Shown here one piece after another: positions 45,125-57,152 of a stretch of DNA of 64,000 bases. The notes below the pieces were generated by a model, which saw only the letters and a list, made by a program, of their open reading frames with translations, was not told the origin of the DNA and ran no database searches. The position numbers and the translations under genes are program-made. This stretch comes from Grammothele lineata (lineage: Eukaryota; Basidiomycota; Agaricomycetes; Polyporales; Polyporaceae). The stretch lies in contig NDFF03000013.1 in the NCBI GenBank assembly GCA_002150815.3, positions 806,001 to 870,000 on the forward strand. Reading direction: 5' to 3'. Numbering within the stretch: the first letter of the stretch is position 1; every line of letters begins with the position of its first letter.

Positions 45125-45718
45125 CAGCGAGGATGATAGTAGAGAGTAGGGTTCGAGGTATCAAGAGGAGGGTCGCAGTAGACGAGACGCAGTCACCCTG
45201 TGCCTGCGGGTGCACAGGGAGGTGGCAAGATGTAGGGGAAGGCTGGCGGTGAGACCAATGACGCTGCGCCCAAGCCGAACAGTGCCTTATCCGTTTCGGC
45301 TGACCCCTCCGTTGACTCGTCTATAGACCGGTTATAATCTGGTTGTTGTGCGTCATAAGCGTGTCAATAGCGCCGCGAAAGCGGGCCTCAAGCCACCCTT
45401 CGTCGGACTTTACGTTTCAGAACCCGGGCTTGAAACGTTCCCCAGCAGGCAGACTGAGTTCCACGATAGTGAGAATGTAGTGAGCCGTGCGCGGTACGAT
45501 TGAAGCTATCCTTTCAGTGCACATGCCGTCGGCATCGAAATCCGAAGGCAATATCCGACAGACTTCAAGTTCTCGAAGCGTCGTTGGAATACAAACCACA
45601 AACACATCGATATTACAGTACAACGAAAGCAGACAAGATAGCTAGAGAGCAATATGACATCGATGTAGACATCCAGATGACACACTGGTTGAAGCGTCCT
45701 CGCTCGTGGATGTCGGAG
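45125..45718. other. Intergenic between WASP and peroxiredoxin genes
   Basis: WASP promoter and 3' flank of the peroxiredoxin gene; short chance ORFs only. Confidence 0.5.
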
Positions 45719-46760
45719 CTAGGAATCGCCGCTGAGGGACTTGATGAACTCGAGAGCGAGCTTGGGGCTAACACGAATTGTTAGATATAGTTCAACGCCA
45801 AGGATATCCGCGTCAAGATTCACCTGTCCGCAGGCTTCACAGGTAATTTTTTGTCGAGAAGCTTCCCGCCTTTCTCGAAGACGAAGTGGCTACGCTTCGT
45901 CTTACCGCCTTCACCTGCTCCTAGCGCTGTGATCAGCACACGCTTGGGGTCAGACAAGAGCGGGTACGGGAGGTTTTTCTATGATGGAAGTATTGATTAG
46001 AGCGTACGTCCACAGCCAACCACTCGGAGGACATCGTCACGACGAACCTTCGTTTGCCACTTGCTCTGAGCGGCAGGCTTGTCCGCGCTCAAGCAGTATA
46101 CCTCATAGTCCACCGACGTGAAGTCGGGGTAGATGTCGCGGAATCCGCAAGCCTGTTGCGTACAACCCGCTGTAGAAATCACAAGTCCTGTCAAATTGAT
46201 ACGAAACCGCATTTCCGGAGGGCCACGTACGGGTATCGGCTTTCGGTACCAGGAAGAAAACGACGCCTTTTTCGGCCGTAAGGCTCGCGACGTCCACATC
46301 TTCGTCCTTTTCGTTCTTGAGTGTATATGAGGGTAGAACGTCTCCAATATTTATAGTTTGGAGCTCAGGAGCTGCTCAAGGAGGCGTGGGTTAGCAAGTG
46401 CAGCCGGGACGTGAACTGCTGCGGAAACGCTACCTGGGGCCTCGTCTTCAACAGCAGTCGCCTCCTCCTTCTCAGAGGCCTTCGTGGCCTTGCTCTGGGG
46501 CATCGCGCACCGTCAGCCGAGCACACATCACAAAAATCAAAGAATATGGGCGGGAAAAGGCCGACAATTACCTTCTTAACAGCAGGGGCATCCTCGCCCC
46601 CCTCATCCTCCGCGTCCGCGGCGGCCCTCTTCTTCGCCGCCTTTGGCGCGGCCTTCTTTACGGGCTCCTCTGCCTCAGTCTTCGGCTGCGCAGAGATCCG
46701 CGAAGATCTCCGCGTTGGCTCGGTGGGCTCCTTAGGTACTGCTTTCGCGCGCGGCGGCAT
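45719..46760 (-). CDS. DOT5: PrxQ/Dot5-type thiol peroxidase with basic N-terminal extension
   Basis: Six exons (46760-46572, 46494-46434, 46371-46231, 46169-46048, 45978-45824, 45767-45719) encode 238 aa. Residues 1 to about 85 are Lys/Ala/Pro-rich and basic (RRSSRISAQPK, KKAAPKAAKKRAAADAED), a likely nuclear-targeting region. The thioredoxin-fold domain follows: [41 protein letters not shown], and a C-terminal SPKLALEFIKSL. The peroxidatic Cys133 and resolving Cys138 are five residues apart, the arrangement of PrxQ/Bcp atypical two-cysteine peroxiredoxins, which reduce hydrogen peroxide and alkyl hydroperoxides using thioredoxin. Yeast Dot5 is the nuclear member of this family. The DT|PG junction is confirmed by the family motif it restores. 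Confidence 0.92.
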
Positions 46761-47475
46761 GGCGGGGTGGTGGTAGTGGTGGTCGGGAGGAAACCTGGGT
46801 CCCACTCGGGTGCCTGGGTATCGTCCAACCTGTCGGGCACGCCGCGCTTACATAGTACCTCTCAGGGTTAGCGTGCTTCCCTGCGCGCATCCACAGCTCG
46901 GGCCTCATTGAGACAGCTAGCCATGGACCGGGGATAAGGTATTCAGCAGGTGCGCAGTGTGTCTCATGCTCGGTGTTCGGCGCGAACTGCGTGCACGACG
47001 CCATGTGCGTGTCAATGGGGAAGCCAAGCTCCTGCGACTCGCACTACATACCATGACGCGCGCCCACGCGAGCTCGTGGGGCGAAAGAACTTTCGACGAT
47101 CTCGGATCTCGAATGGACGATTTTAGGACTTCACGATAGTCTGCATGGATTAACGGCTACGACCTATACTATATAGCCACATGAGGTCCACGGGCGGTAT
47201 GCGCCCGTAGTCACTAGTAACAGAGAAAGGGATTCTATTGTAAGGCGGAACTGTGGAGGATGGTGCATCGCGTATGCAAGAGCGAGTGACTGGGGACACG
47301 AAATGCTATGAGATCGTCCGGGAGTCCGCGCATTATATCATACTAATATCCAACACGTATGGGGCGGATCTACGGTGCGCACCGCATGTTGTTCGACGAA
47401 CGAAGATTACGGTACCCTGCTGCAGACTGTTGGTGGATTGTACTCGGAACTATGATTTGGCTGGGAAGCACACCT
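46761..47475. other. Intergenic; no gene seen
   Basis: Peroxiredoxin promoter and 3' flank of the LRR protein gene. Confidence 0.5.
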
Positions 47476-50400
47476 TCATGACGTAGGCTCTTCGGCCTCC
47501 GCGATGGAGCTGGCAGATGCCCTCCGCCCGAGCAGTCTAGGCGCCACCTGCGAGATTGGACTCGCGACAGCAGCGCCAGGCACGCTCTGGCTGCGCTCAA
47601 TTGGTGACGGTGCTCCACCACTACCTTGACTGTCGATAGAAGGGGTGGAAGAACCGGAACGTGTACGACGGATGTATGGTCTCGGTGGGGGCTTCGCCTC
47701 AGTAGGGGTGGCGGAGGGAGGAGGAAGATCTGAAGGGACTTCTTCTGGGCCGAACTCATCCACGAGGCGAGGCGGTGGCCGCTCCACCATGGCTTCAAGG
47801 AGCTACGTTTGTGGACACACATCAGTGACTGGTGTACCCGCCCATGGTATCGACGCTCACGTACCTCCTTTCGAAGTTCTTCTCCGGCGTACTCGCTCTC
47901 CATCTCTTCTGTCGTCAGAAGGACCGCTCCTTTCCGGAATACCTCTCCCTCCTCCTCAACCAGTCTCCTTGACCTGCATATTCGCTCAATATCCGATGTC
48001 CATAAGTCAATGTGGACACCACTCACAAGTCAGTAGGTGATACGAGATCCTCTAACGTTTCCTCGCCCTCAGCCACGACGTGCACCTCACCGTCTTCGTC
48101 ATCCGACTCCGAAATCAGGAATGTCGGACTGAGGATGCTCTCAACCGGCTCTGGCTCTGGTTCCGCGCGACCCTTGCCCTTATCGACTCGAGGAGTAATC
48201 GGCTCGTCGTCCTCGTCATCAGATGGCTCGGGTACATCCTGTGCTGATGGACTGCTTCCTTCTGGCGAGTGTGCTGCATGTCCGTTGCCTGGTGTAGGAC
48301 CCGTCTCGAGGCCAAGCAGCGGAAGCGTGAGGCGCTCAGGCTTTTGTTCGAGGAGGCCCAGGAGAGACATTAGGTCGTCATTGAGAGCGAGGAGGGTTTC
48401 GAGGCGCGACGGGTCCGTTGTCCGCTCAATCGTAGAGATGAGCTGTTTCATCATCTCCTTCGTCGAGTTCATGATTTCAGTGTCCAACCCCGAGACTGGC
48501 GATGAAGGTATAGAAGATGACGACGATGGGGTCCGAGCGAGGAGCCCCTCAAGTTCGCTCTTGCGTGCGCGGGCCTGCACAACCAGGTTGGACTCGGTCT
48601 GTTCCACAGGGGGTGAGGGGATGTCAGTCGGGTCCCGGGAGGAAATAGACGAAGTGTCAAGGCGATCATCGACCTTTTTCTTGTCGTCCTCGCGGATAGA
48701 TTTCGCTAGCTCGCTCTGCTCGATCATTCCCCAAACGCCCTTCGCCTCTCCCCTGCCGCTTGAACCAGGGTGGGATGCTTTCTCAGCTTCTTCGGTGTTC
48801 CGTACGCAAGACTCGAGGATATCACGGCACATCCTGTTAAATCCATAGGTAATGCAAATTTGAGTCTCAAGGCAGACGACTCACCTAGCCATTTCTTCGT
48901 CACTGGGAGGTATGTTCAGATCAAGGCATCGCATGACGTGATTCGCCCTGAGACCAGAACTGAGCGCCATGACTCCCGCGATATCGATGTTGTTGGTCGT
49001 GAGGTCGAGGTGTAGAAGCGACGTAGACTCTGGTAGGAACTCCGCTAGAGCGATCGCCCCTGCGGATGTCATGCCGGTGGACGATAGGAATAGCCGCTTC
49101 AAAGCGCTATTCAACGTAAACGCCGTGCGCAATGACTGGATCTGCCCAAATTGTCAGCGATAAAAGTCGAGGCACTCCGAGACACTCACTCCTTCCAAGC
49201 CCGGTCCACAGCACGGGTTCTTGCTGAGGTCAAGTGTCTCTAAGCATGAGTTGTATTTCTACACCGAAAGGATTTGAAGATGCGACGCATGTAAGAAGAC
49301 GTACGGCGCTCACCAATGCTTCTGCGATCGCCACCAGACCCTGCACGTCGAGTTTATTCTCACTAAGGTTCAGCACCTTGAGCGTGCGGTTGCGCTTGAG
49401 CACTTGTGCAATGTATGTGATCCCGGTCCGAATGTCGTTCCCTTTCAGATCCAGTGTTTGAAGAGCGCCCAGACGTGGCAGGCTATCGAGCGCGCGGACT
49501 TGCTCGAGGAGAGCAACACTTGGACCATGCTTGATGCCGTTGTCGACACCTCGACCATTGCTGTTTGACTGCGCGATAGGCGGTGGCGGAACGGGATGAC
49601 GCGCAATTACGCCGCCTTGTGCGGAAGACGCAATAATGGGTATCGGCTTTCCAGAGGGGGATAGAGGGTTCGTGTGACCTGGAGTTGGGACTCCCGCGGA
49701 TGGGCCGCGCTTGGATCGGGGAATATAAGGTGTATATGTTGTTTGCGGCGCAGCCGAAGGATGTCGAGGAGGAGGAAGAATGGGACCGGCCTTCGCAGGT
49801 GGTGTAGCAGCTCCGTTCGTCGCCAGTGGAGGAAGCGATGGTCGTGTCGTCGTAACGGGCGTTGGAGGTGGGGAAGCAAAAGATGATAAGCTGGTAGTGG
49901 ATGCTGCGGGGGAAGGGGGTACCGAGCCATCGTAGGCTGTAGGGAAGCGATCCGGGTAGTCCTTGATCATGAGCGCAAGTGCCACCGCGCCTGTCGCGCT
50001 GATACGATTGTACCTTAAGGAGATGTTGCGCAACGATGCCTTCCGTACAGCTTGTGCTGCAACGATATCAATGCATGCTTGAGAGTAGTTTCACGGAATT
50101 ACATACCGAGAACGTCCAATGCTTGGGGCTTCAACGCACAATCATCCAACCGCAGCGAAATCAAGCCCCGAGCAGGAGCTTCAGACAAAGCAGCTGCGAT
50201 GTATTCTATCGACTTCTTGTCCATAGCGTTTTGCGAGAGGTCCAAGAATTGTAGAGCCTTGGCCTATGTTGCTTCAGGACGCGCGACGAACTTAACACGC
50301 AGTAGAGCGCACCTTTGACACATATGCTCCAATAAGACGGAAGGCGGGTGCCTTCATACGCCTATTTGACGCCACAGAAAGGAAGGTCAATGTCCCCGGG

Positions 50401-51369
50401 ATAAGTAATGCATGCAGCATCGGTTTCAAAACCTACGCTTAAAGTGAGCAGTGTTGAAGAAGGGCTACAGGAGGTACTCACGTGCTCATCCAAGTCACAC
50501 TCCTTGAAGACCAACTTCCTCAGCCCCCACTCAATCGTGAATACATCTGAGAGCACAGACGCGACACCGACATTGAGCTGAATGCCAGACAGGTCTACCG
50601 TCCGGGGAAATGCGCCACCTCCACGCTGAAAAGACAGGTTTAGTACACAGCATTGACATACGCAACATTATCGCCGAATCGTAGGGGACAAGCCGACAAT
50701 GATTGAGGACATCAGCCGTGACGCTGATGAACATATCCTGGGCATGAACGGCCAGACGACTGGTCGCAAAAATATAGCGAGGGCCTGAGGTAGGGTACGT
50801 GTTTACTTAGAGAAGTGCATTGCCAACTCATACAACGCCGCAGTGCGTAGACAGAGGCTTCGGGCCCTGAGTGACCCTAACGGACGCCCAGCTTCAAGCG
50901 AAGGTTGAACGGAAGCACATACCTTGAAAGCAGCGGATATAGCGGGATCAGGCACCTCCTCTCGGCCGACGCAACACTCCCGATAGAATCCCTCGACCTT
51001 ATCCATACTCCACCAATCATCATCTGTGGACGAGTCGGTAGAGATACTGTTCCCTCGGACAATTCGACGTCTCCGCTCCATTTCACGTTCTTCAATGGAC
51101 CGCTTTTCTTCCTTGAGTGTCGGTGTCGAGGGCGGGTTTGCCGCCAAAATGGGATAAATGGTGGTCATCTCAGGTAGAATGAAGTGCGCGCGTTTGAGTG
51201 GACGAGTCTCATCGCTCGCAATGGCATCCTGCTGATTCTGAGCGGGGAGAAGCTTGGAGAGTCGCGCGAGCGAGAAGAAGGATTGTTGCGGCGGCGGAGG
51301 GCGCTTTAAGATTGACTTGCCAGGAGTGGGGATAGTGACCGCGGATGACGAGGCTGATGGTGAGAGCAT
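47476..51369 (-). CDS. PPP1R37-like leucine-rich repeat protein with PP1-docking motifs
   Basis: Ten exons (51369-50923, 50625-50482, 50432-50313, 50263-50107, 50056-49314, 49258-49190, 49141-48885, 48833-48027, 47973-47865, 47802-47476) encode about 1059 aa. The N-terminus carries SILK (19-22) and KRAHF (59-63), matching the SILK and RVxF-like docking motifs of protein phosphatase 1 regulators. Ribonuclease-inhibitor-type leucine-rich repeats follow (LDLSQNAMDKKSIEYIAAAL, RNISLRYNRISATGAVALAL, LDLKGNDIRTGITYIAQVL, LNLSENKLDVQGLVAIAEAL), interrupted by a Pro/Ser-rich insertion of about 150 residues, then an acidic, Ser-rich disordered C-terminus. The layout matches PPP1R37. The least certain point is intron 1: 297 bp, far longer than the others, and it contains open sequence, so a small exon may be missing there. 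All other junctions keep phase and repeat pattern. Confidence 0.85.
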
Positions 51370-52681
51370 TTCTGCATCTCAGACGATGGCGGAGGCCGAG
51401 CGGGAAGTCGGGGACGATGGCGGGACGACTAGTCGCAACCGGTGGAGGATGATCAGACCAGCGGCGACATGCGCGCGAGCTTAATCCGCGGTGGCGCCCG
51501 TGCCACCAGCCGTCATAAGCAAATCATTAACACATGTAATGATACTTAATTATAACCATACACATGAGTCAATGCTCCATTATTGACCAGGGACTACAGT
51601 CGTTTTAAAGGGCTCAGCGGCAATTCCACGTGGCAAATTCTCAAGGGTCCCGCCAGGCACGTCATCGGTTCGTTCGTTCCCGCACATCTCCGCACGCATC
51701 TGCACTCCTATCTCAAGACTCCAGGTTTCACTGGGGTTGCTCCGGCCTGTATAGAAGAAACCCTTACCATTGCGCTCCAAAATCTAGCCGATATGTGTGC
51801 GCATGCTCTACATCTTCACCCGTCACACGCGCCATCGGACAGCTTTCGGGCAAGCCGGGCGCTGCCTCGGCGCCCCATTTGTCACCCTGAGCTGATGTTA
51901 GCATTGTATTATGCGTTATTACCTCGATTGATCTCAGCAACGGCAGTGCGTTACGTGTTGTCGAACTATTATGACATTTCGTCTAACGTTATTCAAGGCG
52001 CTGGTGGCGAGAAATCATTTCAAGGTCGGTTTCTGTAAACTTCAAGAATGTACGTGGAGGATAGTCGCGGTTGTACGGACATGGCACGGAATCATCGACG
52101 GCGGGCGCATAGATCATGTACCCCGCCTCGAGAGCTCTGGCGAACTTGGCTATTCTCCGGCATAGCCTGTTCTGGCGGTACCCAATGGCTGTACGGCTTG
52201 CGGCGGAACGGCATGACTTGCCTACTATGTCTCCATCCGGGATGTCCGTAACTGCAAGCATCGGACCAGAGAGAACATATAGAGCAATACTTGCTAACGG
52301 ATCTCGCCATGATGGGCCCGTACTCACACCATCTGCTTCTTATTGCTGAGATTCGACCGTCTTCCTGAGACTCCGAGACACGATCGGTGATCCACTATTC
52401 ATGGAACATTTGATATGTTCCGACAACGATCCCGCAATATCCAGGGCTTGTTACGACCATGCAGGCCCTCGGGTAAATAAACGTAGTCATAGATTATATC
52501 CCGGGGGATCGCCCCGACTGAAACTCTGGAATACTCTGACCGAAGCCCGTTCTGACTAGTGTTAGTAGGAGGGAGTATGGTAGACAACGACTGAGAGTAC
52601 ACGGCCCCAGCCACAATATCAAGAAGCCAAATACAAGCACTAGATGTATCGATACAAGCATTACGATTAGAACAGTAGTTT
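51370..52681. other. Intergenic; no gene recognised
   Basis: A 151-codon plus ORF (51583-52038) and a 112-codon minus ORF (51989-52327) overlap, without a recognisable motif. Confidence 0.4.
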
Positions 52682-53573
52682 TCAATAGACATCCATATAC
52701 TCCCGGCAGCGAGTGTAAAGACGCGCCCACCGCCCGTTGTTCCATTCACGAATTCTGGCCCAGCAGTCGTGAGGCGATACTTTTTCGATCCAGATTCTAG
52801 CCGACGGTCATCCTCGAGGCGCGTGAAGCTATGCGCTGAATACTCACAGGACTGAACATAACGCGAAGTCCGCATAGGAGACATCGCGCCCCATCGCTAC
52901 AACGCCATTCCCATCCGTGGTGTTTTTGTCTAGTACGTTGGCGAGGAAGTTGAATTGCTCCATCACCGCCGCCCACGCTTGCTCGCGCTGCGCGCTCGTG
53001 AGCGCCCCGGGAGATGGCGACGCTGCGCCCCCTCTGCCTGCCGGGGTGCCGTGACGGAGGTGCGCCTGGCTACGTTCGGGGAGTCGCTGATGAGTGAGAG
53101 GGACGAGGATCGGTAGGAGTGGCTTGGCGAACACGTCCTGGATGTAATGGGCGAAGAGCGTCTGGAGCGCGCGGGAGCCCTCGGGAAAGATCGGGCGCGC
53201 CGGATATGCTGCCTCGAGGTACTCCGCAATGTCGCTCACGTTGGAACGTACGACAGGAGACATCGGGTTCCGTAGCGGGTCGACGATAACGGGAAGTGTG
53301 TAGACGGGGCGCCCGTCAGGTCTGTAAGATGGTTGTACGCCGAGCATGCGTAGGGTTGCCTCGACATCGGATATCTCAATCCAGGTAGTACGGTAGGGAA
53401 GGCGTTTGTAGTTGAGAATGAAGCTGCGAGAGGGGGATACAGAATGTGAGAGGCCACTGGCAGGTCGTTTGCGATAAGGGAAGGCCAACGCACCGTACAC
53501 GCCAGATATTAGGAGCCCAAGGTTGGGGAATCGTAGAGTGTATGTCGTACAAGGTAATGACGGTGTGAGACAT
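52682..53573 (-). CDS. Glutathione S-transferase, etherase-like (GTE/LigE-related) class
   Basis: Exons 53573-53494, 53423-52848 and 52796-52682 encode 256 aa. The N-terminal thioredoxin-like domain opens VITLYDIHSTIPQPWAPNIWRVRFILNYKRLPYRTTWIEISDVEATLRMLG, cut by the first intron at VR|F, with the cis-proline region YTLPVIVDP and the glutathione-contacting NVSDIAEYLEAAYP. An alpha-helical C-terminal domain follows, ending WNNGRWARLYTRCREYMDVY. The DI-ST-P...W-PN-WR start and the DVEATLR segment fit the basidiomycete GSTs related to bacterial LigE beta-etherases, which are expanded in wood decayers and tied to detoxification of wood-derived compounds. Substrate cannot be told from sequence. 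An inserted Gly/Ala/Arg/Ser-rich loop (GTPAGRGGAASPSPGAL) in the C-terminal domain is unusual. Confidence 0.88.
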
Positions 53574-56500
53574 GGTGGCTTGAGGACGATTGCTTCAAGC
53601 TCGACGAACTTGAATGTTTTTATGTGAGGGTGTCGAGGAAGGCAGGGGGCTCCGGGCGCAGTCCCGCGGTCAAGCGGGGCGCGAATAGTGGGGGGAAGGC
53701 TGATTAGCGGAGAGCTGTCGCTTTCTCCGAAGGAGCAAGGGCGGTCTGAAGTGCCACGCCCGCTTGCGGAGCGAAAGGCTCCGGATGACCATTTACGTTT
53801 CATGGCGAATCCCTACGACAGCTCCTTCCTGCGTCACTAGGCCCACGGCAGGCACCACCCCCGCAGCGTTATGTCCGGTTCCTCAATAGATGGATCGGGC
53901 TCGATAAACAACAAGAGTCATACAGCGGAGGGAACAGCCATGATCACAGCGGGAGAACTCGAGGCGTTGGTCCCAAGGTGGGAGGGAATCACGAGTGCTT
54001 GTTGCAGGAAGGCGCCCGACATGATGTACCTGTGCACGCGAGCATATCAGATCGTAAACTAACATACCGAGGGGCCCGGCGAAGCAGAAGCATCGAGGGC
54101 GAGGGAAAAGACGATAATGGTTAAGCGGCAAGAGCGGACATCGCTTACCGGCGCGCGCCGGTTTGGGCTGTCGGTGCAACGGCCGGGAATATTCCCACGT
54201 GGCATGTGTCCTTCTCTGGCGACGTACCGCCTCCACACCGGTTTGCTTTCTGGACTTGTCCCGCGGAAAAGCTTATGACTGATTCGTCTTCAGTCTTGCC
54301 AAGATGCTAGAACACCGCCGCATTGCCCAAGAGACTCGAGGCACTCGGCCGCCGTCAGACAGTAGGACGGCTGCCAGCGATTCTCCAGACGGTGCCATAG
54401 TCCGGGATTGTTCTGTCAGGTGTATCCAAAGCTAAGGTTCAGATCGGCTCCGGGAGTCATTACTACGACCATCTTGGAGGCACCTGCCGGCCTTTCACCT
54501 CCGGAGACCGGCGTGGACACACACGGACCACTCTGATGCAGACTTCGGCTCCTCGACGTCCGGGGCTGTCCATTCCGCTGCTTCTATTGGCCTAGTGAGT
54601 TCGGACTTGATCGCGTCCTCCTTCCTGTTGTGCTCACCTCACATTCCACACCAACAGTGTACCCTCAACTACACATGCGTTCCGCAGTCGAGTCACCAAT
54701 TTGCGGAAGGCTATGAGTTCCCGCCGTACTGCAGTACTCAGTCCGCATTAACAGCGAACTTCGTGGGCGCACGGTCACCCTGCTCAACACAACTCAAAGT
54801 GCGCGTCCCGTCAAGCTCCGGGCAAGTGTTGCATCATACGTAGTGGATCCGGTTAACGTAGCGACGCTCTACCGAGTAGTGCATCGCACAGTACACCACA
54901 AGGCCATCATCTAAAGGACCTCGAGGCTCCGTAGGCCAGACTCTTTGAACTCTCTTGTCTCCTTGTCTGACGGAGAGAAGCCATCAATGGCAACGACCAC
55001 ACGCAGCTTCTTCCGGGCAACGGGAGGACATCTTTGACACATAGTCCGCGGCAATCTCCAGAACTGGCATCCTGGAGTCGAATACGGCGTCCGGTGCAAG
55101 TGCTCCTCGTCCGCCGGATCGTGCGGTGGGATTGCACTAGAAACCGTCATCCCCGCGGGTCCGTCCTGCGATCCCCGGTGAAGACGACCTTGTGGTGCTT
55201 TTGGAACATGCGCCCCTTGATGCGTTTTTCCTCACCACCGCTGGTCGCAGCCCTCTCGCGCGCATGCCTCGAGGCGCGGTACGAATAACGCAAGACGCTG
55301 GCCACTTGATCCGTGACACCCGCGAGATTCTATGCCACATGCACCTTCACAGACGTACATTCAGGATCCTTCTGGAATATCATGAAGCACCACGTCTCCT
55401 GATTGACTTCTTCTGCAACTCAGGCCCAATCGGAGTGACCCTGACCAAGAGGGGCGCACATGTGGCAACAGACCAGAGCAGACTTCGCGCACGCTCCCCG
55501 CGAGGTCCGCGTCATCTTCCTTCGGCCGCCCAGATCGAGGTCTTTCGCGCGCCCCCGAAGACGATCGGAGATATTGCACCGCGAGAGTTACGCGGTTCGC
55601 ACACTCGCGGAGTGCCACTTTGAACTGGTACCACTGCGTTGTTCCTTCCGGCGTTGAACTACGCCGGCGCACACCGGAGGCGTTTGGGCGACCTCTCGAT
55701 TTATGATGCCAGGGCTAACCAATGTTGTTCAGGTTGCATGATACAGGCCGCAGGTCGTGGGTTCCATAGGTTGCCGATCAATGTATATTTTCGATGCTAT
55801 GAGCTTGGTGTGCGTAGTCCCCACAGGTCGCTTTTGATCGAATGCAGAATGACATGGGTATCAGCTGCGGGACTTGCGTCATTGCAATCACACTCTGAAC
55901 CTGCGCACGTAGACCGAAAGGTGGCTATGTTTCGGCGGCTCCGCCTCACTCGCCTTATACCCCGTTTGTTCATAAAGCTCGACCGACCAGGCAATTGCCG
56001 CAAGTGCGGGGCAGTACAAGTCTCTGCCACAAGAGCCATATTGACTCGACCAAACTCAAACTTAGGCATCCGAGGTCTACAATCAAACTATGCCAAGATC
56101 GTTCAAGTGAACAAGTCACAACCCCGCTGCTCTGCAATTTCGTAGGTGGCTGTAGGGCAACTCTCGGGAGGTCTTTATCAGCGAGAAGCGCACACTACAT
56201 TATTCGTCTCAGACAGCTGCTCGATGCCCACTCGCCAATGTCGGCACTGCTTCAGCTTTTGCACGTACGAGTCAGCAATGCAATTGGAACACTACTAGTA
56301 CTCCAGTCACATGCGCTCTGTCAACTTTACGGCTGTCCACCGTAATCCAAAAACATTATGCAAGCAAAAGAACAAACATCCCAAAGACTAGGTGGGTTTT
56401 GTGAGTCCTTATCAGGAAAAGGTGCACGTTACTTTGACCAGCCGACTGCTACTAATCCAGGTACGAGGACTGTTTCTCTGACACACTTTATGGGAGAATC

Positions 56501-57152
56501 CACCTGAAAAAGTCGAGTCGGCCGCGCACGTTTGTCAAGCGCTGACCATTCGTCGGTGGCAGCGTCCGATGACTTAGGCCGTTTCGGGGCGCGGGAGCAC
56601 AGGGAAGCGTGTTGGAATTGGCTGGACAGGCGCGACCATGTCCCACACCCGCCAGCCGCGCGAAAGATCTTGAAGGTCCGGGCGAAGGCCTCTCATGAGT
56701 GTTACTGGAAAGTCACGAGATGGAGCCCCGTACGCGAGTTGTGGTGCGTAATGCTCGAGCGATAGCCCAGTCACCTCATAAGCGGTGGTACGAATCTTGA
56801 GCTTGACCTCCGTTGAGTACTGATGAAGAGTAAGTATACGAGAGCTGCAGATAAAGCTGGAGCCTTGGCGGAGATAACTCAAAGAGTGCGGGCAACGACC
56901 GGTCTTGGTGCGAGCTGCACGCGCTACATGATCGTCTTGGGAGAGATCTCGACGGAGAGTAACGGCTGGTAACGGACGCGGTCCAATGAAAGGGCCAGTG
57001 GAAAGCGGGGGCGAGTCGGGCCGGAACGAAGCGCCCACGGTGCATCACGATGAGATCACGCCCCTTCTCACTCAGCCCACCTCTGGGAGCGTACTTGAGG
57101 CGACGTTCCGGCCGACGCGTCTTCTTCCCCATCCACCACCCCCATCTTCGTC
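53574..57152. other. 3.6-kb stretch without a recognisable gene
   Basis: ORFs such as 55192-55623 (plus, 143 codons) and 55639-56145 (plus, 168 codons) occur, and a minus frame ending near 54911 contains a protein-like stretch (KKLRVVVAIDGFSPSDKE), but no domain, splice pattern or mobile-element signature is convincing. The last few hundred bases are the transaldolase promoter. Confidence 0.4.
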
